Assembly (NCBI GenBank): GCA_900541685.1
Contig: UQKM01000012.1
Location: 9,240-73,239, forward strand
Direction: 5' to 3'
Length of the DNA stretch: 64,000 nt
DNA from: an uncultured Collinsella sp.
GTDB lineage: Bacteria > Actinomycetota > Coriobacteriia > Coriobacteriales > Coriobacteriaceae
Shown piece by piece: positions 1 to 8,700 of this stretch. The notes under the pieces were generated by a model that saw only the letters and a program-made list of their open reading frames with translations, made no database searches and had not been told where the DNA came from. The position numbers and the translations under genes were made by a program. Each line of letters opens with the position of its first letter. Position 1 is the first letter of the stretch.

Positions 1-1
1 T

Positions 2-379
2 TTGCCCCTGGCGGAGGCGATGCGCCTGCGCGAGCGTATCGAATGTCAGAACGTGACGCTCATCCGTGGTAACCATGACGGCGACTGGGAAGATCCCGAC
101 GTACCGCAGATTTGGGAAGACGTGCGCGATTACCTGGAGATTGCTCCCGGCTATGCCAAGGGCCATCGCCTGGTGTTGAGCCATTACCCCATGCTCAGCT
201 GGAACGGCAAGGCGCGTGGCGCCATCATGTTGCACGGGCATATCCACAGCAGGGGAGACCGCACCAACGCGCGCAACCGCGATCGCGAGCGCCCCATCTT
301 TCGCTATGATGTCGGCCTCGATGCCAACGAGTACAAGCCCGTAAGCCGTGACCAAATCCTAGGCTTCTTTGGACTGTAG
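2..379 (+). CDS. Metallophosphoesterase, C-terminal part (5' end outside window)
   Basis: The reading frame is open at the left edge, so this is the last 125 or so residues of a longer protein. It is a calcineurin-like metal-dependent phosphoesterase. GNHD near residue 24, the histidine of LSHYP near residue 60 and GHIH near residue 79 are three of the metal-binding motifs of the family; the N-terminal motifs (DxH and GDxxD) must lie upstream of the window. No membrane segment is visible in this part, so it is probably cytoplasmic. The substrate cannot be told; small members of this type act on phosphodiesters or nucleotides. A hairpin terminator follows 20 bases after the stop. The TTG at position 2 is only the first possible codon in the window and is not a proposed start. 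Confidence 0.85.
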   Translation: MPLAEAMRLRERIECQNVTLIRGNHDGDWEDPDVPQIWEDVRDYLEIAPGYAKGHRLVLSHYPMLSWNGKARGAIMLHGHIHSRGDRTNARNRDRERPIFRYDVGLDANEYKPVSRDQILGFFGL

Positions 380-398
380 CTGTAAGTGCAGGTAGAAT
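369..398 (+). promoter_or_regulatory. Candidate sigma70-type promoter for the antiterminator gene
   Basis: TTGGAC at 369-374 and TAGAAT at 393-398 are separated by 18 bases. It overlaps the stop codon region of the phosphoesterase and lies about 55 bases before the licT-like start. A transcript from here would begin inside the first arm of the following hairpin. Confidence 0.4.
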
Positions 399-399
399 G

Positions 400-432
400 A
401 ACGCGCCGCGCGGATGGTCTGTGCGGCGCGTT
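400..432 (+). terminator. Rho-independent terminator after the phosphoesterase
   Basis: AACGCGCCGC (400-409) pairs perfectly with GCGGCGCGTT (423-432), a 10-bp stem, followed by a short T stretch. Confidence 0.65.
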
Positions 433-452
433 TCAGTAGGAGCGATGAATCC

Positions 453-1289
453 ATGAGGGCTATCCAGCGCATTAACCATAACGCTGCCATCTGCGAAGAC
501 GGCGCGGGGCGTCAGCTTATCGCGCTGGGTCGTGGTATCGGCTTTGGCGATATGCCGCATGAGGTCGACCTGGATGTCATCACGCGTACCTTTTACGGCA
601 TTGATTCAAAGTACCTGGCGTTTATCGATGAGGTCGATCCCGAGGTGCTGGAGTTTTCTGCTCAGCTGGCCGATATCGCGACCGGACAGCTTTCGTACGA
701 ATTGAGTCCTAACCTTCCCATTACATTGGCAGACCATATTCAGTTTGCCATTAAGCGTGCCCGCGAACACATGGTGGTGTCGTTGCCGCTTGAGCGCGAT
801 CTTGAGCAGCTGCATCCCATCGAATACCGCTTGGGCGAGCTGGCTGTTCGCGGTATCCAGAAGAGCTTTCATGTGCGCATGCCCCGAAGCGAGGCCGCGG
901 GCATTGCCATGTCGATTGTCAACGCATCGGTTAAGCCGAGCGAGCGGCGCGTGCTTGCCGAGCAGCACGAGGAGCGACTGCTCGATATGACGGTCGCGAT
1001 TATTCAAGAAGAGTTGGGTGTGACGGTCGATCGCTCGTCGTTCGCCTTTGCCCGCTTTGCCACTCATGTGCGCTATCTGCTCGACCGCGTGGCAAAGAAA
1101 GAGCCGATCGATACCGAGAACTCCGGTCTTTACGACGTGCTCGTGGAGCAGTATCCGGCGGCATCGCGTTGCGCTCACCGTGTCGACGATCTGATTCAAG
1201 AGACCTTTGGCGAGCCATTGGCCCAAGAGGAGCTCGTCTATCTGATCATGCATGTGAATCGCGTGGCTTCTGTCCACTCGGATAAATAG
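453..1289 (+). CDS. LicT/BglG-family transcriptional antiterminator
   Basis: RNA-binding antiterminator of 278 residues: an N-terminal CAT RNA-binding domain (about 1-58) and two PTS regulation domains (about 65-170 and 175-275). The family binds a ribonucleic antiterminator in the leader of the target operon and is switched by phosphorylation of PRD histidines by the PTS. Histidines are visible at 95 (LADHIQFAI) in PRD1 and at 205 and 267 in PRD2. At the place of the second PRD1 histidine the protein has serine 154 (IAMSIV). The start at 453 matches the family N-terminus and has AGGAG 12 bases upstream; an in-frame start at 414 would add an unrelated 13-residue extension. Its target is almost certainly the RNA element and PTS permease gene immediately downstream. 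Confidence 0.93.
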   Translation: MRAIQRINHNAAICEDGAGRQLIALGRGIGFGDMPHEVDLDVITRTFYGIDSKYLAFIDEVDPEVLEFSAQLADIATGQLSYELSPNLPITLADHIQFAIKRAREHMVVSLPLERDLEQLHPIEYRLGELAVRGIQKSFHVRMPRSEAAGIAMSIVNASVKPSERRVLAEQHEERLLDMTVAIIQEELGVTVDRSSFAFARFATHVRYLLDRVAKKEPIDTENSGLYDVLVEQYPAASRCAHRVDDLIQETFGEPLAQEELVYLIMHVNRVASVHSDK

Positions 1290-1401
1290 GCTCTCTGGTA
1301 TTTCCTTTCCGTCATGGCGACCGTTCGCGGGTCGTTTGCTACCGTTCGTCGGTAATCTGAGCCGCAACGAACGCATCTGCCGCATATACTCGCCGTGTGT
1401 T

Positions 1402-1438
1402 GGGTGTTACTCACGGCGCAGCTCCGAGAGGCACTACC
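1402..1438 (+). promoter_or_regulatory. Ribonucleic antiterminator (RAT) target of the LicT-like protein
   Basis: The sequence begins GGGTGTTACT and ends AGAGGCACTACC, resembling the RAT consensus of the BglG/LicT class (GGxTTGTTACT...AGGCAAAACC). Its 3' part forms the 5' arm of the terminator at 1420-1490, the classical mutually exclusive arrangement. The bases from 1290 to 1401 should hold the promoter; I see no clear -35/-10 pair there. Confidence 0.65.
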
Positions 1439-1490
1439 GATTCTGCCGAGGCCATAATTGGGTCTCTGTCGGTTGTGCGCGGGGCTTTTT
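1420..1490 (+). terminator. Conditional leader terminator before the PTS gene
   Basis: AGCTCCG, GCAC and ACCGA (1420-1440) pair in order with TCGGT, GTGC and CGGGGCT (1469-1486), interrupted by one T-T mismatch and a small internal loop, and end in a run of five T. The remaining 138 bases to the PTS start (1491-1628) contain no further clear structure except the gene's ribosome-binding site. Confidence 0.7.
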
Positions 1491-1628
1491 CATGTCGATC
1501 CACCCGGGAATCACATGCAAATCAATCTCTTGCCAACTGATGTCGCGCGCTGCGCAGGCGCGAGCGGAATTGTGCGTCTTGGTGCCGTGAAGTCCCACGG
1601 CCTTTAGTTGGAAGAGAAGGGATTCGAC

Positions 1629-3077
1629 ATGGCTGTCGATAACAAGAAGATTGCCGAGGACGTGCTTGCTGCCGTCGGCGGCGCCTCCAATGTGACGAAC
1701 GCGACGCACTGCATGACCCGCCTGCGTCTGAACCTCAAGGATCAGTCCATTCCCAATGACGATGAAGTAAAGAAGATCAAGGGCGTGCTGGGTGCACAGT
1801 GGTCTGGCGGCCAGTATCAGGTCATCATTGGCCAGAACGTGCCGAAGGTCTATGACGCCGCCATTGCGCTGGGCGTCAAGGGCGAAGGCTCCATTGACGA
1901 GAACCTCGATGACGGCATCAAGGAGCCACTGACGGTCAAGACTGCGGGCAAGAAGGCCCTTAACTACCTGTCCAAGACAATGTGCATGACGATCCCCATT
2001 ATCATGGGCGCCGCCATGTTCCGCACACTTGCCGTACTTTGCGGCGACGGCATGCTCGGTATCTGGTCTGCTGATTCCGACATCTACAACTTCTTCTACA
2101 ACTGGATTTACAACGCAGGCTATTATTTCCTCCCTGTTTATCTGGGTTGGGCTGCCGCAAAGCAGCTCGGCTGCAGCCAGCCGCTCGGCATGATGCTCGG
2201 CGGCGTGCTCATTGCCCCTGAGTTCATGACGCTGGTCAACGCTGCGGCGGATTCGGGTGCTACGACCACGATGGTTTACGGCGCGCTCCCGGCTCAGCTG
2301 AACAACTATTCTGCGACCGTGCTCCCCATGCTGCTGTCTATGCCGGTGCTGATGGTCGTCGAGAAGTTCATGAAGAAGATCATCCCCGACATGCTCTCCA
2401 CGGTGTTTGTGCCCGTGTGCACCATGGCTGTGATGACCCCCGTTTCCCTGTGCGCCCTAGCTCCGATTGGTTCCATTCTGGGCGACCTGGTCGGCAACTT
2501 TATGTTCGGCCTCGGAAACGCTGGCGGCATCGTCACGATCCTCTCCCTCGTCGCCATTGCTGCGCTTTGGGAGTTCCTGGTTATGACCGGTATGCACCAG
2601 GTTCTGATTGCCCTCGGCATTGTGCAGGTGCTCACCTCAGGGTCTGACTCCTGCGTTATGGTCGCGGGTGCTATCGCTCAGTTCGCCACGTGGGGCATGG
2701 CCTTCGGTGCCTTCCTGCGCCTTAAGGAGGTCGACGAAAAGGGCGCTATGCTTGGTTTCTCGCTCTCCGGCATTGTCGGTGGCGTGACGGAGCCCGCGCT
2801 GTATGGCTGCGGCTTTAAGTATACTCGCTGCCTGGGTGCCATGGTCGCGGGCGGCGCTATCGGCGGCCTGATCGCGGCTCTCACTAATGTGACCACGTAT
2901 GTTTTGGGCGCAACTAATATCCTTGGTATTACAGGTTATGTTGCAGGCGGAACTGCTAATCTCGTATGGGGCTGCGTTGCATCGGGCACTGCATTTGTTG
3001 CCGCCGCTGCCATCGCCTACTTCTTTGGCTTTACCAAGGAGCAGCTCGACGAAGACGCTGCTGCCGCCAAAGCCTAA
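1629..3077 (+). CDS. PTS sugar transporter EIIBC component (glucose/beta-glucoside/sucrose superfamily)
   Basis: Membrane permease of the phosphotransferase system, 482 residues. The N-terminal EIIB domain has the phosphorylated cysteine at residue 28 in THCMTRLRL; a short linker (about 85-105) leads to a hydrophobic EIIC domain of about ten membrane segments (about 110-465). No EIIA domain follows; the protein ends in an acidic, alanine-rich tail, so a separate EIIA must supply phosphate. Start at 1629 is preceded by GAAGGG 8 bases upstream; an earlier in-frame TTG at 1608 has no good site. The upstream licT-like gene, RAT and terminator imply substrate-induced antitermination. The sugar cannot be assigned; beta-glucosides, sucrose, trehalose or GlcNAc-type sugars are all possible, and the ChbG-like neighbour hints at an amino-sugar oligosaccharide. 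Confidence 0.93.
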   Translation: MAVDNKKIAEDVLAAVGGASNVTNATHCMTRLRLNLKDQSIPNDDEVKKIKGVLGAQWSGGQYQVIIGQNVPKVYDAAIALGVKGEGSIDENLDDGIKEPLTVKTAGKKALNYLSKTMCMTIPIIMGAAMFRTLAVLCGDGMLGIWSADSDIYNFFYNWIYNAGYYFLPVYLGWAAAKQLGCSQPLGMMLGGVLIAPEFMTLVNAAADSGATTTMVYGALPAQLNNYSATVLPMLLSMPVLMVVEKFMKKIIPDMLSTVFVPVCTMAVMTPVSLCALAPIGSILGDLVGNFMFGLGNAGGIVTILSLVAIAALWEFLVMTGMHQVLIALGIVQVLTSGSDSCVMVAGAIAQFATWGMAFGAFLRLKEVDEKGAMLGFSLSGIVGGVTEPALYGCGFKYTRCLGAMVAGGAIGGLIAALTNVTTYVLGATNILGITGYVAGGTANLVWGCVASGTAFVAAAAIAYFFGFTKEQLDEDAAAAKA

Positions 3078-3104
3078 AGCATCCGTTCGGTAGGACAATT
3101 ATCT

Positions 3105-3136
3105 GGGGCACTTGGCTGCGCTTCAAGTGTCCCTTT
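3105..3136 (+). terminator. Hairpin between the PTS gene and the deacetylase gene
   Basis: GGGGCACTTG (3105-3114) pairs with CAAGTGTCCC (3124-3133) with one G-T wobble, followed by TTT. It may act as a partial terminator, lowering expression of the next gene. Confidence 0.5.
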
Positions 3137-3154
3137 CCGTAGATGGGGGTCAAT

Positions 3155-3919
3155 ATGAAGCAATTGCTCATTCGTGCCGACGATATCGGTTATTCGTATG
3201 CCGTTAACCTGGGGATTGCCCGCAGTATCAATGAGGGCCTGGTGCGCTCGGCGGGACTTATGCCCAATATGCCCGAGGCCGAGCGTGGCTGGTCGCTCGT
3301 GGCGGATGTCGGCATTGCGGTGGGTCAGCACACCAACGTGTGCCTGGGCAAGCCGTGTGCCGACCCGGCGCTCATTCCGAGCATGCTCAACGAGAACGGC
3401 GAGTTCCATAGCAGCCGTACCTTCCGCGATCATTTTAAGCGCGGCGAGGAGTTGATAGACTTCGACGAGGCCTGCATCGAGATCCGCGCGCAGCATGACC
3501 GCTTTGTCGAGATCGTGGGCCGCGAGCCCGATTACTTTGAGGCCCATGCCGTCATGAGCAAAAACCTTAACCGAGCGATCTCGGCGGTTGCTCAGGAGCT
3601 GGGCCTTAAGGAGCAAAAGGCGAGCTTCGACCCCGCGGCTGTGGTGCATTGCGGAGATACTGATCTGCGCATGGTGATGCGCTCGATGGAGCCGGGCTAC
3701 GAGCCCAAAGAGGCAATCATGCAGACGGTTCGCGAGATGGTGGACGGCGAGACGGTCGTCTTTGTGTGCCATCCGGGCTATCTCGATCGTTTTATCCTGG
3801 AGAACAGCTCGCTCACGACCGACCGCACCAAGGAAGTCGATGCGCTGATCGACCCCGAGCTTCGCACTTGGCTTGAGTCTCAACCTGATCTTCGCCTGAT
3901 CGACTACCGCGACCTGTAA
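3155..3919 (+). CDS. ChbG/YdjC-family carbohydrate deacetylase
   Basis: Metal-dependent deacetylase of 254 residues, of the family that removes an N-acetyl group from chito-oligosaccharide or related substrates. Metal-binding motifs are visible: RADDIGYS near the N-terminus (paired aspartates), GQHTN near residue 57 and EAHAVM near residue 130; HPGY appears near the C-terminus. No signal peptide, so it is cytoplasmic and would act on phosphorylated sugars delivered by the PTS. The ATG at 3155 follows a GGGGG stretch by 5 bases; the ATG at 3143 would place that stretch inside the gene. It lies 77 bases after the PTS permease on the same strand, which supports a joint role, and is followed by two hairpins. 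Confidence 0.9.
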   Translation: MKQLLIRADDIGYSYAVNLGIARSINEGLVRSAGLMPNMPEAERGWSLVADVGIAVGQHTNVCLGKPCADPALIPSMLNENGEFHSSRTFRDHFKRGEELIDFDEACIEIRAQHDRFVEIVGREPDYFEAHAVMSKNLNRAISAVAQELGLKEQKASFDPAAVVHCGDTDLRMVMRSMEPGYEPKEAIMQTVREMVDGETVVFVCHPGYLDRFILENSSLTTDRTKEVDALIDPELRTWLESQPDLRLIDYRDL

Positions 3920-3929
3920 GGACCCAAGT

Positions 3930-3960
3930 CACCACAAAGGGGACAGTCGCCTTTGTGGTG
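3930..3960. repeat. Palindromic intergenic element with GGGGACAG loop
   Basis: CACCACAAAG (3930-3939) and CTTTGTGGTG (3951-3960) form a perfect 10-bp inverted repeat around GGGGACAG. The same core appears in other palindromes of this window. Confidence 0.7.
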
Positions 3961-3965
3961 GTTCT

Positions 3966-4000
3966 GGCGCCGTTGCCATTATGGCGGCGGCGTCTTTTTT
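3966..4000 (+). terminator. Rho-independent terminator after the deacetylase gene
   Basis: GCCGTTGCCAT and ATGGCGGCGGC pair with two G-T wobbles and are followed by GTCTTTTTT. Confidence 0.75.
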
Positions 4001-4058
4001 GTCCGTGCGGCGCGGTAGAGTGTAGGCGGTTGAAATTTGCGTCCATCGAGGAGCTGCC

Positions 4059-5816
4059 ATGAACGAGATCAAGTGCCCGCATTGCGGCGAAGTGTTTAAG
4101 GGCGATGCGTCCGGCTATGCAGATATCGTCAAACAGGTGCGCGATGCCGAGTTCTCGCGCGATCTTGATGAGCGTGTGAAGGCGGTCCAGCGCGAGGGCG
4201 AGCAGGCGCTGGAGCTTGAGCGTTCGCGTTCGACGGCTGCCTTGCAAAAGGCAGAGTCTCAGCGCGACGCTGAGCTCGTAGAGCAGAAGAACGCTGCGGC
4301 TCAACAGCTGGCGCAAGAAGTCGCCAAGCGCGATGCCGAGCTTGCCGAGCTGCGCGCCAAGCTCGAAGGCGCTACTGCAGAGCGCGAGAGTGCAAGCCAG
4401 CGCGCGGCGGTTGAGGCCCGCGCCGATGCTCAAAAGGAGAATGCCGAACTGCAGCGCGAGATCGACAACCTGCGTGCGCAGTTGGGGCGCAAAGATGATG
4501 AAGCCAAGCTTGCCGAGGCAGCGGCACGCAATGCTGCTCAAAACGACCTGTCCGCACGTGATGCCCAGATTGCCGAGCTGCAAGCCAGGCTCGCCGCGGC
4601 GGACAAGGCCCAGGAGATGGCGCTTGCTGCTGCTGCGGCCGAATCGCAGCGTGAGCTCGAGGCCGCTCGCAGCGAGGCCGAACGTACGCTTGCTGACTAT
4701 CGCGCGAAGGTTCAGGAGAAGTTTTCCGTCGCAAGGGCTCAGTCCGAGCAGGAGGCCGAGGGTCTGCGTGCTCAGCTGCGCGAACAGGAACTGACGGCCA
4801 AGATGAACCTATCGGAGGCGGTCGCCGCGGCGGAGCGTGAGCGTGACGAGGCCCGCGCCAAGCTCACGAGTGAGCTGGCGGTGCGCGATTCACGCGAGGA
4901 GCAGGCCAAGGCGGCACACGAGCTCGAACTTGCGCAGACCAAGCGCGCGAACGAGGAACTGATTCGCTACAAGGATGAAGAGATTGAGCGCCTTAAGGAC
5001 ATGAAGGTCCGCCTGTCCACCAAGATGGTGGGCGAGTCGCTCGAGCAGCACTGCGAGACCGAGTTTAATCGTCTGCGCATGACGGCGTTTCCCAACGCGT
5101 ACTTCGAGAAAGATAACGATGCGTCCGAGGGCACCAAGGGCGACTTTATCTTCCGCGAGTGCGACGCGAGCGGCAACGAGATCATTTCGATCATGTTCGA
5201 GATGAAAAACGAGAACGACGAGACCGCGACCAAACACAAGAACGAGGATTTCTTTAAGAAACTCGATCACGATCGCCGCCAGAAAGGCTGCGAGTATGCG
5301 GTGCTCTGCACCCTGCTGGAGCCCGAGAGTGACCTCTATAACGCGGGTATCGTCGACGTGAGTTACCGCTATGAGAAGATGTACGTGATCCGCCCGCAGT
5401 TTTTCATCCCCATGATTACGCTCCTTCGCAACGCCGCTATGGGTTCGCTTCGCTATAAGCAGGAACTGGCGGAGTACAAACAGCAGAATATCGATGTCAC
5501 GAACTTCGAAGCCAAGATGGAGAAGTTCAAGGATGGCTTCTCGCGCAACTACAACCTGGCGAGCAAGCAATTCGAGTCGGCAATCAAGGAGATCGATGCC
5601 GCCATTAAGCAGCTCGAGAAGACCAAGGACGACTTGCGCCGCAGCACCGAGAACCTACGCTTGGCCCACAACAAGGCCGATGAGCTTACCATTCGCAAGC
5701 TCACATGGGGCAACAAGACCATGAAGGCAGCGTTTGACGAGGCGCGCGAGGCTGCGCCAGAGACAAACGAGGAGCCAGCCGAGGCGGATTCGTATGAGGT
5801 CGAGGATGCCGAGTAA
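4059..5816 (+). CDS. DUF2130 coiled-coil protein with nuclease-like core
   Basis: 585 residues. It opens with a zinc-ribbon-like CPHCGE (residues 5-10), then a very long Ala/Glu/Arg-rich coiled coil (about 20-310), the conserved DUF2130 core (about 325-475) and a second coiled coil (about 480-560) with an acidic tail. In the core, E329, D362 (GDFIF) and E381-x-K383 (FEMKNE) have the order and spacing of a PD-(D/E)xK nuclease active site; that reading is my inference. The family has no established function that I know of. No membrane segments. The gene stands alone: a terminator lies before it and another after it, and the next gene is convergent. Start at 4059 has GAGGAG 7 bases upstream. Confidence 0.9.
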   Translation: MNEIKCPHCGEVFKGDASGYADIVKQVRDAEFSRDLDERVKAVQREGEQALELERSRSTAALQKAESQRDAELVEQKNAAAQQLAQEVAKRDAELAELRAKLEGATAERESASQRAAVEARADAQKENAELQREIDNLRAQLGRKDDEAKLAEAAARNAAQNDLSARDAQIAELQARLAAADKAQEMALAAAAAESQRELEAARSEAERTLADYRAKVQEKFSVARAQSEQEAEGLRAQLREQELTAKMNLSEAVAAAERERDEARAKLTSELAVRDSREEQAKAAHELELAQTKRANEELIRYKDEEIERLKDMKVRLSTKMVGESLEQHCETEFNRLRMTAFPNAYFEKDNDASEGTKGDFIFRECDASGNEIISIMFEMKNENDETATKHKNEDFFKKLDHDRRQKGCEYAVLCTLLEPESDLYNAGIVDVSYRYEKMYVIRPQFFIPMITLLRNAAMGSLRYKQELAEYKQQNIDVTNFEAKMEKFKDGFSRNYNLASKQFESAIKEIDAAIKQLEKTKDDLRRSTENLRLAHNKADELTIRKLTWGNKTMKAAFDEAREAAPETNEEPAEADSYEVEDAE

Positions 5817-5832
5817 GGCATAGCGGATAGTG

Positions 5833-5880
5833 AAAAAGCGGGGCTGCTGGCGATGTTGCCAACAGCCCCGCTTCGTTTCG
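5833..5880. terminator. Bidirectional terminator between convergent genes
   Basis: AAGCGGGGCTG (5836-5846) pairs perfectly with CAGCCCCGCTT (5863-5873). On the minus strand the stem is followed by a run of five T, on the plus strand by CGTTTCG, so it best serves the helicase gene on the minus strand. Confidence 0.8.
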
Positions 5881-5895
5881 TCCCAATATGCTTGG

Positions 5896-8577
5896 CTAAT
5901 CCTCGAGCAAATCCTCGATAAAACCGACGCGGTAGTTCTTGAAGATGACCTCGCCACCGTCTTGCGTGGCGTCCAGATCGACATCGCCCATGATGCCAAA
6001 GTCGTGGTCGCCGTCCTCGTCGGCAAAAATCTGGTGCACGTGCCACACGTGGAGCGCCTTCTCGTCGGACTCGTCGATCGAGAACATAGCAGAGGAGCGC
6101 GCGTCGCCGTCGGTGAGAATCTCCTCGTGCTGCTCGTGGTAAGCGTCGAGTGCTTTTTGCCAGCGGATCTCGCTCATGCCCCAGTCGTCGTCGAGTTCGC
6201 CCAGGTCGCGCACATGCTCGCGGGCGGCAAGAGTCACGCGGCGGAAGAGCGCGTTGCGCACCAACAGCGTGCAGCCGCGACGGTCCGCCACGACCTCGTC
6301 GATGCCCTGCGGCGGCGTGGCGTCGAGGGCTGCCGGGTTGCCAGCGTTCTCCCACTCGTCTACCAAGCTCGAGTCGACCGAGCGCACCACAAAGCCCAGC
6401 CACGAGATAATGTCGCGCAGGCGCTCGTCGCGCTTCTCGATGGGTACGGTGCGGTCGAGCGAACGGTAAGCCTCTGCCAGGTAGCGCAGCAAAATGCCCT
6501 CGGAGCGGGCGATGCCGAGCTTTTGAATGTAGCCCTTAAAATCGCTCGCGCTCTCCAGCATATCGCGCAGAACGCTCTTGGGAGAGAGTTGGTAGTCGTT
6601 TGCCCAGGGTACTTCCTGGCAGTACTTGTCAAAGGCGGCGTCGAGCAGGTCCTCAAGCGGCTTTTCGTACGTGACGTCCTGAATACGCTCCAGGCGCTCC
6701 TCATACTCGATGCCGTCGGCCTTCATCTCGGCCATAGCGCGATCGCGCGCGGCACGCTCCTGTGCGCGCAGCACCTGTTTGGGGTCCTCGAGCGTGGCCT
6801 CGACCATCGAGATCAGATCCATGGTATAGGTCTCGCTCTCGGGATCGAGCAGCTCCAGCGCGGCAAGCAAAAACGGTGAGAGCGGCTGGTCGAGCGCAAA
6901 GTCCTCGGGCAGGTCGACCGTCAGCGCGTAGTCGATGTCCGGCGCGGCATCAGCCGGAGCGTCGGGTGCGGGCGGTACCTCGGTGCGCACGACGACCCCG
7001 GAGTCGATGAGCGTGGCGAAGATTTCGTCGGCGCGAACCTCGAGCTTAGCCTTTTCTTCGGGAGTCTGCAGGCTCGTCTCGATGAGGTCGTGTACGCGGG
7101 CGCGGGCGTCGCCGCCCTGCTCGACCACGCTAATCACCATGGAGTGTGTGATGCGAAGGCGCGGCTTGAGCGTTTCGGGCTGCGTCTCGATCAGGCGCTC
7201 AAAGGTCTGCTTGTTCCAGGTGACAAAGCCCTCGGGGGCCTTCTTCTTTTTAATCTTGCGGAGCTTCTTGGGGTCGTCGCCCGCCTTGGCCATGAGCTTG
7301 GCGTTCTCGATCTCGTGCTCGGGTGCCTCGGCAATCACCATGCCCTCGGTATCGAAGCCCGAGCGGCCGGCGCGACCGGCAATCTGATGAAACTCGCGGG
7401 CGCGCAGACGACGCATCTTGTAGCCGTCGAACTTGGTGAGCGCGGTGAGCACCACGGTATGGATGGGCACGTTGATACCGACGCCGAGCGTATCGGTGCC
7501 GCAGATGACGGGCAACAGGCCCTGTTGTGCCAAGCGCTCGACCAGCAGACGATAGCGCGGCAACATGCCAGCATGGTGCACGCCGACGCCGCATCCGAGC
7601 AAGCGCTTAAGAATCTTGCCAAAGGCCGTCGAGAAGCTCGTGCCCTTGGCCGCCTCCTTGATGGCCCCACGCTGCTCCTTGCTGGCAATACCAAAGTTGG
7701 CGAGGGATTGCGCCGTCGCAAGTGCGGCGTCCTGGCTAAAGTGCACGATGTAGAGCGGGGCCTCGCCGCGGCGCATTGCGAGCTCGACCGTGCCCTCGAG
7801 GGAGGTCGTCACGTAGTCGTAGCTCAGCGGCACGGGGCGTGGGGCATCGACGACCAGATCGCACGCGGCGCCGGTGTGCTCCTCGAGTGAGGCGGCGATC
7901 GCGGTGACATCGCCGAGCGTGGCGCTCATGAGCATGAATTGTGTGTGAGGCAGGGTGAGCAGCGGTACCTGCCAGGCCCAACCGCGATCGGGGTCGGCAA
8001 AGTAGTGGAACTCGTCCATGGCGACGCAGCCCACATCGGCATCTTCGCCCTCGCGCAGTGCGTCGTTAGCAAGGATCTCTGCCGTGCAGCAGATGACGGG
8101 CGCTTTAGTATTGATATGCGTGTCGCCGGTGATCATACCGACGTTATCGCGGCCGAGCACCTGTACCAGGTCGAAGAACTTTTCGCTGACCAAGGCTTTG
8201 ATGGGGGCCGTGTAATAGCAGCGCTTGCCCTGCGCCATGCCCATAAAGAGCATGCCCAGCGCGACGAGCGATTTGCCCGATCCGGTCGGTGTGCCCAAAA
8301 TGACGTGATCGCCGGCAGCCAGGTCCATGAGGGCCTCTTCTTGGTGATCCCACAGCTCGATGCCGCGGTCGCTCGTCCATTCAAAGAAGCGTTCGAAGGC
8401 CTGATCGGCCGTGAGCCACGGTTCGGGCTCACTGCCGTCTTCGGGCTCCCACCAGGTGGGGGAGAGCGCGCCGAGCGAGCCGAACTCGGCCTCGGTTCCC
8501 GTGCCGCCCGAGAATGAGCTGGCGGCGCCGGCGCCCGAGACGGTGCTGGCGGCGGTATCTGTCGTGGTCTGTGCCAT
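5896..8577 (-). CDS. DEAD/DEAH-box (Ski2/Mtr4-like) RNA helicase with DUF3516 C-terminus
   Basis: Superfamily 2 helicase of 893 residues. Walker A GTPTGSGKS at about 95-103, a DEFH box at about 188-191 in place of DEAD/DEVH, MSATLG after it, and a second RecA domain ending in a GRAGRSG motif VI. The C-terminal 450 or so residues match the DUF3516 arrangement of actinobacterial Ski2-like helicases. Likely role is ATP-driven RNA unwinding or remodelling; the exact substrate is unknown. Cytoplasmic. The start at 8577 was chosen because GAGAAAG lies 9 bases upstream; an in-frame ATG at 8610 is possible and would add 11 residues. The N-terminal 50 residues are low-complexity Thr/Ala/Ser. Monocistronic, ended by the terminator at 5833-5880. 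Confidence 0.92.
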   Translation of the reverse strand: MAQTTTDTAASTVSGAGAASSFSGGTGTEAEFGSLGALSPTWWEPEDGSEPEPWLTADQAFERFFEWTSDRGIELWDHQEEALMDLAAGDHVILGTPTGSGKSLVALGMLFMGMAQGKRCYYTAPIKALVSEKFFDLVQVLGRDNVGMITGDTHINTKAPVICCTAEILANDALREGEDADVGCVAMDEFHYFADPDRGWAWQVPLLTLPHTQFMLMSATLGDVTAIAASLEEHTGAACDLVVDAPRPVPLSYDYVTTSLEGTVELAMRRGEAPLYIVHFSQDAALATAQSLANFGIASKEQRGAIKEAAKGTSFSTAFGKILKRLLGCGVGVHHAGMLPRYRLLVERLAQQGLLPVICGTDTLGVGINVPIHTVVLTALTKFDGYKMRRLRAREFHQIAGRAGRSGFDTEGMVIAEAPEHEIENAKLMAKAGDDPKKLRKIKKKKAPEGFVTWNKQTFERLIETQPETLKPRLRITHSMVISVVEQGGDARARVHDLIETSLQTPEEKAKLEVRADEIFATLIDSGVVVRTEVPPAPDAPADAAPDIDYALTVDLPEDFALDQPLSPFLLAALELLDPESETYTMDLISMVEATLEDPKQVLRAQERAARDRAMAEMKADGIEYEERLERIQDVTYEKPLEDLLDAAFDKYCQEVPWANDYQLSPKSVLRDMLESASDFKGYIQKLGIARSEGILLRYLAEAYRSLDRTVPIEKRDERLRDIISWLGFVVRSVDSSLVDEWENAGNPAALDATPPQGIDEVVADRRGCTLLVRNALFRRVTLAAREHVRDLGELDDDWGMSEIRWQKALDAYHEQHEEILTDGDARSSAMFSIDESDEKALHVWHVHQIFADEDGDHDFGIMGDVDLDATQDGGEVIFKNYRVGFIEDLLED

Positions 8578-8700
8578 GTGTGGTTGCTTTCTCTCGCGAT
8601 TGTCCGCCAACTATTATGGCGTAGCGGCGGCGCGGGGTGCCAGCGCGCGAGAAAATGCAGGAAATGGGCGTTCTGCCCAGCCGTTTGGTGCAGTAGCCAG

